Source of the DNA: Micromonospora costi
Lineage (GTDB): Bacteria > Actinomycetota > Actinomycetes > Mycobacteriales > Micromonosporaceae
Direction: 5' to 3'
Assembly (NCBI RefSeq): GCF_003626655.1
Contig: NZ_RBAN01000001.1
Span: forward strand, 1,860,001-1,924,000
Length of the DNA: 64,000 nt
Under the pieces are notes generated by a model. It made no database searches. It was not told the origin of the DNA and worked only from the letters and a program-made list of their open reading frames with translations. Positions 23,758 to 32,500 of the stretch are shown here, piece by piece; the first letter of the stretch is position 1; every line of letters begins with the position of its first letter. Position numbers and translations under genes: made by a program.

Positions 23758-24422
23758 CCCGGGTCGTGCTCGCCGAGGACGAGGTCCTGCTGCGCGAGGG
23801 CCTCGTCGGCCTGCTGGAGCGGTTCGGCTTCCAGGTGCTCGCGGCGGTCGGCTCGGCGCCGGAACTGCTGGACGCCGCCCGCGCGCACCGGCCGGACCTC
23901 GTGGTGACGGACATCCGGATGCCGCCGGGCCGGCGAGACGACGGGCTGCGCGCGGCCGTCACGCTGCGTACCGAGCGCCCGGACCTCGGCGTCGTGGTGC
24001 TCAGCCAGCACGTGCAGGCCGAGTACGCGGCCGCGCTGCTGGACAGCGGCGACGGCCAGCGGGTCGGCTACCTGTTGAAGGACCGGGTCGCCGAGGTGGC
24101 CGAGTTCGTCGCTCACCTGCGCACGGTGGCCGGTGGCGGGACGGTCGTCGACCCCGACGTCGTACGCCGGCTGCTGCATCGCCCGCGCGACCCCCTCGCG
24201 GCGCTCTCCGCCCGGGAGCGCGAGGTGCTGGCGCTCATCGCGGAGGGCCGGTCCAACGCGTCTATCGCCGCGGCGTTGTACGTCACCGAGGCGGCGATCG
24301 GCAAGCACGTGGGCAACATCCTCACGAAGCTCGGCCTGCAGCCCAGCGACGACACCAACCGCCGGGTGCTGGCCGTCCTCACGTACCTGCGCACCGGGCC
24401 GGCCTCCGGCGTCGGAGCCTGA
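23754..24422 (+). CDS. LuxR/NarL-type response regulator
   Basis: 222 residues; its ATG overlaps the kinase stop (ATGA), so synthesis is coupled. Receiver: acidic pair in VVLAEDEVLLREG, phosphoacceptor Asp in DLVVTDIRMPPGRRDDG, VVVLSQHV, LLKDRV. LuxR helix-turn-helix: LSAREREVLALIAEGRSNAS, IAAALYVTEAAIGKHVGNIL. The MPPGxxDDGLRAA receiver variant is specific to this kinase/regulator group. The regulated genes are not evident; the operon ends here. Confidence 0.95.
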   Translation: MTRVVLAEDEVLLREGLVGLLERFGFQVLAAVGSAPELLDAARAHRPDLVVTDIRMPPGRRDDGLRAAVTLRTERPDLGVVVLSQHVQAEYAAALLDSGDGQRVGYLLKDRVAEVAEFVAHLRTVAGGGTVVDPDVVRRLLHRPRDPLAALSAREREVLALIAEGRSNASIAAALYVTEAAIGKHVGNILTKLGLQPSDDTNRRVLAVLTYLRTGPASGVGA

Positions 24423-24436
24423 CGCCGCGCACGTCG

Positions 24437-24847
24437 TCAGCCCGCCGCGGGCGTGCGGGTGAACCGGGTCCGCAGCGCGTCGGTGACCGAACGCCCACCG
24501 GTCAGGCACCAGACCGCGATGACCGGGTCGCAGATCGCGCAGCCCAACGAGGAGCCGGGCGCGAACGGCAGGATCGCGCCCCCCTTCACGTGGTGGACGA
24601 CGTCCCACGCGGTGTGCAGCAGCCAGCCGAGGCCGATGAACCGCCACGACTCCAGCCCGCGCCAGGCGACGTACGTCAGCAGGGCGGTGAACGCGACCTC
24701 CGCGACCCCGAGGCCGCCCCCGCTGAGGTACGCCGCTCCGGCACCGCCGACCAGCACCGCGTTGAACCGGCGGCGGTGGGGTTCGGGGATCAGCGAGTTC
24801 ACGCAGACGTACAGGACACCGATGAGCAGCGGTACGAGAACAGTCAC
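24437..24847 (-). CDS. DUF6010-family membrane protein
   Basis: 136 residues from GTG 24847, six bases after a TAGCGT box (ACGCTA at 24854-24859 on the plus strand). Four hydrophobic segments (LVPLLIGVLYVCVNSLI, AVLVGGAGAAYLSGGG, VAEVAFTALLTYVAW, IGLGWLLHTAWDVVHHV). The HTAWDVVHH segment with two His next to a membrane helix and the later GCAICDPVIAVWCL Cys motif are characteristic of DUF6010. Function unknown; a metal or heme site is conceivable. Confidence 0.85.
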   Translation of the reverse strand: MTVLVPLLIGVLYVCVNSLIPEPHRRRFNAVLVGGAGAAYLSGGGLGVAEVAFTALLTYVAWRGLESWRFIGLGWLLHTAWDVVHHVKGGAILPFAPGSSLGCAICDPVIAVWCLTGGRSVTDALRTRFTRTPAAG

Positions 24848-24853
24848 GAGCCG

Positions 24854-24859
24854 ACGCTA
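24854..24859 (-). promoter_or_regulatory. -10 box of a leaderless promoter
   Basis: Reads TAGCGT on the minus strand, six bases before the GTG at 24847. Confidence 0.5.
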
Positions 24860-24928
24860 GGCGGCACGGGCCGCGGCGGGCAGTGGCCAGGCGGACGGTG
24901 ACCAACGGAATCGCGCCAGGATGGGTAC

Positions 24929-25885
24929 ATGCACCGTGTCGCGATCCTCGCCTACGACGGCGTCGTGCCGTTCGACCTGTCCGTGCCGATCGAGGTCTTC
25001 GGCCGGGCCCGGCTCGCCGGCGGCCACCCGGCGTACGAGGTGGGGGTGTGCGCGGCCGGCGAGGAGGTGCGGGCCGGTCTCGTGAGCATCCGCGCGACGC
25101 GCGACCTGGGCTGGGCGGCCGGGGCGGGGACCGTGGTGGTCCCGGGCGTCGCCGACCTCGACGACCCGGTGCCGCCGGTCGTCGTCGACGCGCTGCGCGC
25201 CGCGACGGGCCGGCTGGTGTCGATCTGCACGGGCGCTTTCGTCCTCGCCGCGGCCGGGGTGCTCGACGGCCGTCGCGCCACCACCCACTGGGCCGCGGCC
25301 GCCGAACTGGCCCGCCGCCATCCGGCGGTCGACGTCGACCCGGACGTGCTCTACGTCGACGAGGGGTCGGTGTTGACGTCGGCCGGCGCCGCCGCCGGTC
25401 TCGACCTGTGCCTGCACGTCGTGCGCCGCGACCACGGCGCCGCGGTGGCCGCCGAGACCGCCCGCAGCTGCGTGATGCCGCTGGAACGGGCCGGTGGCCA
25501 GGCCCAGTTCATCGCCCACGAGCCGCCCGCGCCGGACGGTCAATCGATGCAGCCGCTGCTCGTGTGGCTGACCGAGAACCTGGCCGCTCCCCTGACGCTG
25601 GCCGACATCGCCTCGCGGGCGGTGATGAGCACCCGCTCGCTGAGCCGGCACTTCCGGCAGCAGACCGGCGCCACGCCGATGCAGTGGCTCACCCGGCAGC
25701 GCGTACGCCGCGCCCAGCAGTTGCTGGAACGGACCGACACACCTGTGGAACGGGTCGGCGAGTTGGTGGGCTTCACCTCGCCGACCGCGTTCCGGGACAG
25801 CTTCCGGCAGGTCGTCGGGGTCAGTCCCCGGGCGTACCGGGCCGCGTTCCCCCGCGACGCGGAGGCTCGTGCGGTCACCGGGTGA
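24929..25885 (+). CDS. GlxA-family transcriptional regulator (DJ-1/PfpI plus AraC)
   Basis: 318 residues; ATG six bases after CAGGAT. Residues 1-190 are a DJ-1/PfpI amidase-like domain: VAILAYDGVVPFDLSVPIEV, the nucleophile-elbow Cys in SICTGAFVLAAAGVLDGRRA, TTHWAAAAEL, and DEGSVLTSAGAAAGLDLCLH. Residues about 215-315 carry the AraC double helix-turn-helix (LTLADIASRAVMSTRSLSRH, FRQQTGATPMQWL, VGELVGFTSPTAFRDSFRQV). GlxA-type regulators respond to small amides/amines and control catabolic genes. Its targets are not obvious here. Confidence 0.94.
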   Translation: MHRVAILAYDGVVPFDLSVPIEVFGRARLAGGHPAYEVGVCAAGEEVRAGLVSIRATRDLGWAAGAGTVVVPGVADLDDPVPPVVVDALRAATGRLVSICTGAFVLAAAGVLDGRRATTHWAAAAELARRHPAVDVDPDVLYVDEGSVLTSAGAAAGLDLCLHVVRRDHGAAVAAETARSCVMPLERAGGQAQFIAHEPPAPDGQSMQPLLVWLTENLAAPLTLADIASRAVMSTRSLSRHFRQQTGATPMQWLTRQRVRRAQQLLERTDTPVERVGELVGFTSPTAFRDSFRQVVGVSPRAYRAAFPRDAEARAVTG

Positions 25886-25904
25886 CCGCGCGGGCGCGCA
25901 CGGA

Positions 25905-25941
25905 GACGGCCGCCTCCCGTGCGGTCACGGGGGCGGCCGTC
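25905..25941. terminator. Bidirectional hairpin between convergent genes
   Basis: GACGGCCGCC (25905-25914) and GGCGGCCGTC (25932-25941): perfect 10-bp stem between the glxA-like and SRPBCC genes. Confidence 0.75.
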
Positions 25942-25955
25942 GCCGGCGTCGGCCG

Positions 25956-26714
25956 TCAGCCGATCGGGAGCTTCTCCACCCAGCTCTGCCAGGCCTGCTC
26001 GGCGCGGGCCGGATCCTGGTCGGCGGCGAAGAGGTGGTGGCCGAGGACCAGGACGTTGCCCCGGTCGGTGCCGGAGTGCAGGAACCGGTAGAGCGCGTCG
26101 TCGGTGCGGACCCCGAAGTAGGTGGGCAGACCGGCGAGGTCGACGACCCCGTCGATCGGCGGCAGGCCGTCGACGGTGAGCCGGGCGCGCTGCCCCTCGG
26201 TCACCGGGCCGGTGATGCCGAAGGCACCGGCCACCGCCGCCCAGACCTGCTCGGGCGTGCCGGCCTGCGGGCGGAACGCGGCCACGGGCGCGCCGCTCCG
26301 GCCCGGGAAGTGGGCCACGTACGCGGCGAGCGTGCCGAGGTACATGTCCCAACCGGCCTTCATCGCCTCGTACTCGGTCTCCCAGTTGTCGCCGAGCACG
26401 CCGCTCTGCACCAGTCGCAGCACGGTCGAGCCCTGGCCACGGCCCTCGATCAGGTACTCCATCGCCGTGATGGCGCCGTCCGGCCCGGGCGCGGTCCGGT
26501 ACGCGAAGCGCCGGCCGGGCTCCCACGCGGTGACGGTGGCCTCCTGGGTCTGGCCGGCCATCGTGAAGCTCGTACGGCCGCCCTCGCGCGGCTCCACCTC
26601 GCTGCGTCCCATGAACCACGAGTCGATGCCGGGGCCGGTGGCGATCGCCTCCCACACCTGCTCGGGCGTGGCGGCCAGCTCGACGTCCTTCTGCAGCTCG
26701 AAGCGCTGTCCCAT
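25956..26714 (-). CDS. SRPBCC (AHSA1-like) domain protein
   Basis: 252 residues. N-terminal half is a START-like AHSA1 domain: ELQKDVELAATPEQVWEAIA, PGIDSWFMGRSEVEPREGG, VTAWEPGRRFAYRT, then GQGSTVLRLVQSG and the terminal helix WETEYEAMKAGWDMYLGTLA. The C-terminal hundred residues (QAGTPEQVWAAVAGAFG... to the end) look like a second, diverged copy. These proteins bind hydrophobic ligands and are very often co-transcribed with an ArsR repressor, as here. Ligand unknown. Confidence 0.9.
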   Translation of the reverse strand: MGQRFELQKDVELAATPEQVWEAIATGPGIDSWFMGRSEVEPREGGRTSFTMAGQTQEATVTAWEPGRRFAYRTAPGPDGAITAMEYLIEGRGQGSTVLRLVQSGVLGDNWETEYEAMKAGWDMYLGTLAAYVAHFPGRSGAPVAAFRPQAGTPEQVWAAVAGAFGITGPVTEGQRARLTVDGLPPIDGVVDLAGLPTYFGVRTDDALYRFLHSGTDRGNVLVLGHHLFAADQDPARAEQAWQSWVEKLPIG

Positions 26715-26801
26715 GATGGTGAACCTTCCATTCGGTGGTCGGAGTTCGGTGTCGGGTCGGACGGTGCGGGGCGCGCCGGGGCGGGCGCCCGGTGCGGAGG
26801 G

Positions 26802-27263
26802 TCAGCGGGCGGCGACGCCGGCCCGGTGGCGCAGCATCGGCAGCAGAGCGAGGGCCACCACGACGTGGAGTACGCAGAGCATGACCCGGGTGTCCACGGT
26901 GGCCCGTTCGAGGAAGACGGGGATGAACGAGGCGAGCAGCACCGTGCCGGCGAGCCCGCTCCAGACGACACGGGCGCGCGCCGTGAACCGCTCCAGCAGC
27001 GCGAGGCTCCCCCAGCCCAGCAGCGCGAAGACCAGGCTGAAGGCGGCTATCTCCGGCAGGATCAGCGGGTGCGACCGCGTGGCCCCCGGGTCGGTGAGCG
27101 TGAAGTCGGTGCCGGCGGCGCGGGCCACGAGGTAGATCACGCTGGTGGCGACGACGGCGGTGGCCACGCCGAGGGCCCGCTGGCGACGGCGACGGGTGGT
27201 GGCGCCGACGGTGTGGCCGATCGGGTAGGCGCTGGCGGCGATCGTGCTGGTCGTGGCGGTCAT
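26802..27263 (-). CDS. DUF6069-family membrane protein
   Basis: 153 residues. Four hydrophobic segments: ALGVATAVVATSVIYLVARA, LPEIAAFSLVFALLGWGSLA, WSGLAGTVLLASFIPVF and RVMLCVLHVVVALALLPML. The order and the RVMLCVLHVVVA segment match the DUF6069 membrane proteins of actinobacteria that accompany ArsR/SRPBCC genes. One base separates it from the ArsR stop, so it is the middle gene of the operon. Function unknown. Confidence 0.88.
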   Translation of the reverse strand: MTATTSTIAASAYPIGHTVGATTRRRRQRALGVATAVVATSVIYLVARAAGTDFTLTDPGATRSHPLILPEIAAFSLVFALLGWGSLALLERFTARARVVWSGLAGTVLLASFIPVFLERATVDTRVMLCVLHVVVALALLPMLRHRAGVAAR

Positions 27264-27264
27264 C

Positions 27265-27873
27265 TCAGGACTCCTTCGATGTGGTGTCGGTCGGTGCGGT
27301 GACGTTGGGGTGCAGGGCGAGCACCACGCGGTGCTCGCGGCCGCCGGGGGCGGCCTCGTCGTGGTAGCGGGCCACCAGGGCGGTGAGCGTGGAGGTCAGC
27401 TCCTCGGCGAACGCGGCCCGGTCGGCCGCCGAGGCGAACCGCACGGTGGCGTCGACGGCGAAGGTCGCGACCCGCTTCTTCGCCCGCTCCGCGCCGGTGA
27501 TCAGCGCGCCGACGTCCTGCACGAGGCGGGCGGCCACCGCGAGCAGCCACCGTGCCGACAGGCGGTCCGGCGACTGGGCGGGGTCGGGCCGTACGGCGGA
27601 CAGGGCCGCCGGGGAGATCACGTACGACGCCGCGGTGGCGCGCATGACCCGCTCGGTGACGTTGCCCTTGCGGCGCTCCTCCACCAGCTCGATGAGGCCG
27701 TGCTGCTCGAGGGCGCGGAGGTGGTAGTTGACCTTCTGCCGAGGCAGGCCGACCCGGGCGGCGAGCATCGTCGCGGAGGCCGGCTCGGCGAGCGCGGCCA
27801 GCAACCGGGCCCTCGTCGGGTCCAGCGACGCCTCGGCCGCCGCCGGATCCTCGATCACTGCGATGTCGAACAT
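27265..27873 (-). CDS. ArsR-family transcriptional repressor
   Basis: 202 residues. Winged helix at the N-terminus: LDPTRARLLAALAEPASATM, LAARVGLPRQKVNYHLRALE, QHGLIELVEERRKGNVTERV. The C-terminal 100 residues form the extended helical domain of the larger ArsR group without the metal-binding ELCVCDL motif, so it is unlikely to be a metal sensor. It heads the ArsR-DUF6069-SRPBCC operon and has a very clear promoter/operator. The ATG is only six bases from the -10 box, giving a leaderless transcript. Confidence 0.92.
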   Translation of the reverse strand: MFDIAVIEDPAAAEASLDPTRARLLAALAEPASATMLAARVGLPRQKVNYHLRALEQHGLIELVEERRKGNVTERVMRATAASYVISPAALSAVRPDPAQSPDRLSARWLLAVAARLVQDVGALITGAERAKKRVATFAVDATVRFASAADRAAFAEELTSTLTALVARYHDEAAPGGREHRVVLALHPNVTAPTDTTSKES

Positions 27874-27929
27874 GACCTGACTCTGTCACCGACGACTTTT
27901 TTTGTCAAGCCAAATCTTTTTGTCGGTGA
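27874..27929 (-). promoter_or_regulatory. Promoter and palindromic operator of the ArsR operon
   Basis: On the minus strand, -35 TTGACA (27903-27908 on plus as TGTCAA), a 17-base spacer and -10 CAGAGT (27880-27885), with the ATG six bases on. The arms TCACCGAC (27886-27893) and GTCGGTGA (27922-27929) are perfect inverted repeats flanking an unusually AT-rich core, and they bracket the -35 box. This is the best sigma-70-type promoter in the window and the arms are the likely ArsR sites. Confidence 0.75.
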
Positions 27930-27943
27930 GTCCCGGCTCCTCG

Positions 27944-27999
27944 TGATCAAGAGGTTTGCGTCGTCCGGGGGCCGGATCCTGACCGAAACCTCTTGATCA
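27944..27999. repeat. REP-like inverted repeat
   Basis: TGATCAAGAGGTTT (27944-27957) and its perfect complement AAACCTCTTGATCA (27986-27999), 28 bases apart, between two divergent genes. The sequence is AT-rich for this genome and looks like a dispersed palindromic unit; a terminator has no gene to serve here because both neighbours point away. Confidence 0.6.
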
Positions 28000-28066
28000 A
28001 CGGGGCGGACGGCGGCTGGGTGACCCGGGGCATACCGCGGGGCTGGGCGATCCGGCGGTCCGCTCG

Positions 28067-28093
28067 TACGCTTGGTTGGACACCATGTCCAAC
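28067..28093 (+). promoter_or_regulatory. -10 box and operator of the aldo/keto reductase gene
   Basis: TACGCT (28067-28072) is followed at once by GTTGGACA-CCA-TGTCCAAC (28075-28093), a perfect palindrome with 8-bp arms. A further GGTGTCCA half-site lies at 28096-28103. The position just past the -10 box fits a TetR- or MarR-type repressor; no such regulator gene is adjacent. Confidence 0.6.
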
Positions 28094-28151
28094 AAGGTGT
28101 CCAGTCATGCGGCGGCCGACCCGGCCGCACGGCCTCACAGGGAGATCCACC

Positions 28152-29177
28152 GTGAAGTACCGACTCCTCGGCCCCACCGGCGTCTGGGTCTCCGAGATCT
28201 CACTCGGCACGATGACGTTCGGCGGCGCGGACAACCCCGGCTACTCCGCTCTGGGCGCGCTCGGCCGGGACGACGCCGACCGCATGGTCGGCACCGCGCT
28301 CGACGCCGGGATCAACTTCGTCGACACGGCGGACATGTACAGCGACGGGGAGAGCGAGGAACTGCTCGGCCACGCGCTACGGCACCGGCGGAACGACGTG
28401 GTGCTCGCCACGAAGGTGTTCGCCCCCACCGGCCCGGGCCCCAACGCCGCCGGCTGGTCCCGGCTGCACGTGCTGCGGGCGCTGGACGACAGCCTGCGCC
28501 GGCTCAAAACCGACCACGTCGACCTCTACCAGCTGCACCAGTTCGACCCGCTGACCCCGTTCGAGGAGGTGCTCTCCGCCCTCGACGACGCGGTACGGCA
28601 GGGCAAGATCCGCTACATCGGCGCCGCGAACCTGGCGGCCTGGCAGATCAGCAAGGCGCTCGGCGTGTCCGCGCTGCGGAACCTGAACCGTTTCGTCTCG
28701 GCGCAGGCGTACTACTCGCTGGTGGGCCGCGACGTGGAACGTGACCTGGTGCCGATGGCCCGGGCCGAGAACGTGGCGCTCACCGTGTGGAGCCCGCTGG
28801 CCGGGGGGTTCCTCACGGGGAAGAACCGGCGGGACGCGGCGGCGAGCGGCCGGCGTACGGCGGCCGGCTGGTCGACCTTCCCGCCGGTCGACCCCGAGCA
28901 CGGGTACGAGGTGCTCGACGTGCTCCGGGCCATCGCCGAGCGGCACGGGGCGAGCGTGTCCCGGGTGGCGATCGCCTGGCTGCTGGCCCGGCCGGCGGTC
29001 ACCAGCGTGATCGTCGGCGCGCGGACCGTCGACCAGCTCACCGACAACATCGCGGCCAGCGGGCTCACGCTGACCGAGCGGGACCTGGCCGACCTGGAGG
29101 CGGTCAGCCAGCAGCCACCGGCGTACCCCAACTGGATCCAGGAGATGTTCGCCCCGGTCCGCGACCCGAACGCCTGA
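28152..29177 (+). CDS. Aldo/keto reductase
   Basis: 341 residues from GTG with GGGAGAT upstream. The (beta/alpha)8 NADPH oxidoreductase fold of the YajO/AKR11-14-type bacterial group: GPTGVWVSEISLGTMTFGGA, catalytic Asp/Tyr in NFVDTADMYSDGESEELLGH, Lys in VVLATKVF, His in DLYQLHQFDPLTP, and the cofactor-binding SVIVGARTVDQLTDNI near the C-terminus. It reduces aldehydes or ketones; substrate unknown. Single-gene unit with its own operator and a strong terminator. Confidence 0.95.
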   Translation: MKYRLLGPTGVWVSEISLGTMTFGGADNPGYSALGALGRDDADRMVGTALDAGINFVDTADMYSDGESEELLGHALRHRRNDVVLATKVFAPTGPGPNAAGWSRLHVLRALDDSLRRLKTDHVDLYQLHQFDPLTPFEEVLSALDDAVRQGKIRYIGAANLAAWQISKALGVSALRNLNRFVSAQAYYSLVGRDVERDLVPMARAENVALTVWSPLAGGFLTGKNRRDAAASGRRTAAGWSTFPPVDPEHGYEVLDVLRAIAERHGASVSRVAIAWLLARPAVTSVIVGARTVDQLTDNIAASGLTLTERDLADLEAVSQQPPAYPNWIQEMFAPVRDPNA

Positions 29178-29181
29178 CCGG

Positions 29182-29217
29182 CCGCGGGCCGCGGACCGAC
29201 GGGTCCGCGGCCCGCGG
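29182..29217 (+). terminator. Strong terminator hairpin after aldo/keto reductase
   Basis: Perfect 16-bp stem (29182-29197 with 29202-29217) and a 4-base loop, five bases after the stop. Confidence 0.9.
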
Positions 29218-29249
29218 TATCAGCGTCGTGGCCGGGGCCTCGACTGGGC

Positions 29250-29478
29250 TACGATACGAGCGGAAGGCGCAGATGGGGACGAGTACCGTCGCACGCAGCC
29301 ACGAGCGATCCGGGGATGGTGGAAGCCCGGAGGTGTGCGCGGCGGGAAGATCACCCCGGAGCCGTCGGAAGAAAGGCCGCCAGGCCGAGTAGACCCGACC
29401 ACACCCGAAACGAGAGGGCCGGAAACGGTCAAGGAGGGTGGTACCGCGGGGCCGTACGGCCTCGTCCCTCCGGCGGAG
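29250..29478 (+). promoter_or_regulatory. T-box riboswitch of ileS (translational type)
   Basis: A TACGAT -10 box at 29250-29255 precedes an about 245-base leader. The T-box signature GGGTGGTACCGCG is at 29436-29448, followed by a pairing region with GTCCCTCC that faces AAGGAGGG. GAGTACC (29281-29287) resembles the conserved stem I loop, and GATCCGGGGATGGTGGAAGCCCGG-type stem II pairing lies at about 29307-29330. There is no terminator helix before ileS; the ribosome site GGAGGAG (29500-29506) would be sequestered, as in actinobacterial ileS T-boxes. It senses uncharged tRNA-Ile. I could not fix the specifier; ATC at 29308-29310 or 29350-29352 are candidates. Confidence 0.9.
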
Positions 29479-29508
29479 CCTCAGCACAGACGCGCCGACG
29501 GAGGAGCG

Positions 29509-32500
29509 ATGTACCGCAGCGTACCGACCCAGGTCGATCTGCCCGACCTCGACCGCGAGGTCCTGCACTTCTGGCACGCGAACAGCATCTTCAGGCGCAG
29601 CCTGGAGCAGTCCGAGGGCCGGCCGGAGTGGGTCTTCTACGAGGGACCGCCGACCGCCAACGGCATGCCCGGCGCCCACCACATCGAGGCGCGGGTCTTC
29701 AAGGACGTCTTCCCCCGCTACAAGACGATGAAGGGGTTCCACGTCGCCCGCAAGGCCGGCTGGGACTGCCACGGCCTGCCCGTCGAACTCGCCGTCGAAC
29801 GGGAACTCGGCTTCTCCGGCAAGCAGGACATCGAGAAGTACGGCATCGCGGAGTTCAACGCCCGGTGCCGCGAGTCGGTGACCCGGCACACCGACGCGTT
29901 CGCCGAGCTGACCGAGCGCATGGGCTACTGGGTCGACATGGACGACGCCTACCGGACCATGGACCCGGAGTACATCGAGTCCGTCTGGTGGTCGCTGAAG
30001 CAGATCTTCGACAAGGGCCTGCTGGTCGAGGACTTCCGGGTCGCGCCGTGGTGCCCGCGGGACGAGACCGGCCTGTCCGACCACGAGCTGGCCCAGGGCT
30101 ACGAGACGGTCGTCGACCCGTCGGTGTTCGTCCGGTTCCCGCTCACCTCGGGGCCGCTGGCCGGCCGGGCCGCGCTGCTGGTCTGGACCACCACGCCGTG
30201 GACGCTGCCGTCGAACGTCGCGGTGGCCGTCCACCCCGACGTGCGGTACGTGGTGGCCAGTGACGGCAACGAGCAGCTCGTGGTGGCCGAGCCGCTGCTC
30301 GCGTACGCGCTGGGCGACGGCTGGGAGATGACCGGCGAGTCGTTCAAGGGCAAGGAACTCGAGCGGTGGACCTACCGGCCTCCGTTCGACCTGGTCGAGG
30401 TGCCCGACGCGCACTTCGTGGTCCTCGCGTCGTACGTGACCACCGACAGCGGCACCGGCCTGGTCCACCAGGCGCCCGCGTTCGGCGCGGACGACCTCGC
30501 CACGGCGCGGGCGTACGGGCTGCCCATGGTTAACCCCGTCCAGTCCAACGGCCGCTTCTTTCCGGAGATCCCGCTGGTCGGCGGGAGGTTCTTCAAGGAG
30601 GCCGACCGGCCCCTCATCGAGGACCTCCAGCTCCGCGGCCTGCTCTTCAAGAACGTCCCGTACGAGCACACCTACCCGCACTGCTGGCGGTGCCACACCG
30701 CGCTGATCTACTACGCCCAGCCGTCCTGGTACGTGCGGACCACCGCCGTCCGGGACGCGCTGCTGCGCGAGAACGAGCGCACCACCTGGCACCCGGCCAC
30801 CGTGAAGTACGGCCGCTACGGCGACTGGCTCAACAACAACGTCGACTGGGCCCTGTCCCGGCGGCGCTACTGGGGCACCCCGCTGCCCATCTGGCGGTGC
30901 CCGAACGACCACCTCACCTGCGTCGGCTCGCTGGCCGAGCTGAGCGAGCTGACCGGGTCGGACGTGACGGGCCTCGACCCGCACCGGCCGTTCATCGACG
31001 AGGTCACCTTCGCCTGCCACTGCGGGGAGACCGCCCGCCGGGTGCCCGAGGTCATCGACGCCTGGTACGACTCCGGCTCGATGCCGTTCGCCCAGTTCGG
31101 CTACCCGTACCGCAACGCCGACCTGTTCGCGAAGCGCTACCCGGCCCAGTTCATCTCCGAGGCGATCGACCAGACGCGTGGCTGGTTCTACACGCTGATG
31201 GCCGTCGGCACGCTGGTCTTCGACCGCTCGTCGTACGAGAACGTGGTCTGCCTGGGCCACATCCTCGCCGAGGACGGCCGGAAGATGTCCAAGCACCTGG
31301 GCAACATCCTGGAGCCCATCCCGCTCATGGACCAGCACGGCGCGGACGCGGTGCGCTGGTTCATGGCCGCCGTCGGGTCGCCCTGGTCGGCGCGCCGGGT
31401 CGGGCACACCGCGCTCCAGGAGGTGGTCCGCAAGATCCTGCTGACCTACTGGAACACGGTCGCCTTCCAGTCCCTGTACGGCCGTACCGCCGGCTGGACG
31501 CCGTCGGCGGACGACCCGGCGCCGGCGGACCGGCCGGTGCTGGACCGGTGGGTGCTGTCCGAGCTGAACACGCTGGTGCAGCAGGTCGACGCCGCCATGG
31601 CGGACTTCGACACGCACCAGACGGGCCGGCTGCTCGCCACGTTCGTCGACGACCTGTCCAACTGGTACGTCCGGCGCAGCCGGCGGCGCTTCTGGCGGGG
31701 TGACCGGGCCGCCCTGGCCACCCTGCACGAGGCGCTGGCGACCGTGACCCTGCTGCTCGCGCCGCTCACGCCGTTCATCACCGAGCGGGTCTGGCAGGAC
31801 CTGGTCGTGCCGGTCGACCCGGAGGCGCCGCAGTCGGTGCACCTCGCGCCGTACCCGGTCGCCGACGAGTCCCTCATCGACCCGGCGCTGTCCCGGCAGA
31901 TGGCGCTCGCGCGCCGGCTCGTCGAGCTGGGCCGGGCCGCGCGGGCCGACTCGGGGATGAAGGTGCGCCAGCCGCTGTCCCGGGCGCTGGCCTCCGCGAA
32001 CGGCTTCGACGAACTCGGCCCCGAGCTGCTCGCGGAGATCGCCGCCGAGCTGAACGTCGGGTCGGTGGACCCGATGGGCGGCGCCGGTCGCTCGCTGGTG
32101 GACACCACGGCGAAGGCCAACTTCCGTGCCCTCGGCAAGCGGTTCGGCAAGACGGTGCAGCAGGTCGCGAAGGCGATCGCAGCGGCCGACGCGGCGACCC
32201 TGCGGGACTCGCTGCGCGACACCGGGTCGGCCACGGTCCAGGTGGGCGACGAGTCGGTGACGCTCGGCCCCGACGAGGTCGTCGTGACGGAGACCCCGCG
32301 CGAGGGCTGGGCGGTGGCCAGCGACGCCGGAGCGACCGTGGCGCTGGACCTGCACCTCACCCCGGAACTGCGCCGGGCCGGTGCGGCCCGCGACGCGATC
32401 CGGCAGATCCAGGAGGCGCGCAAGGCCAGCGGTCTCGAGGTGACCGACCGGATCGAGCTGCGCTGGCGCACGGACCGCGAGGAGACCGCGCTGGCGCTGC

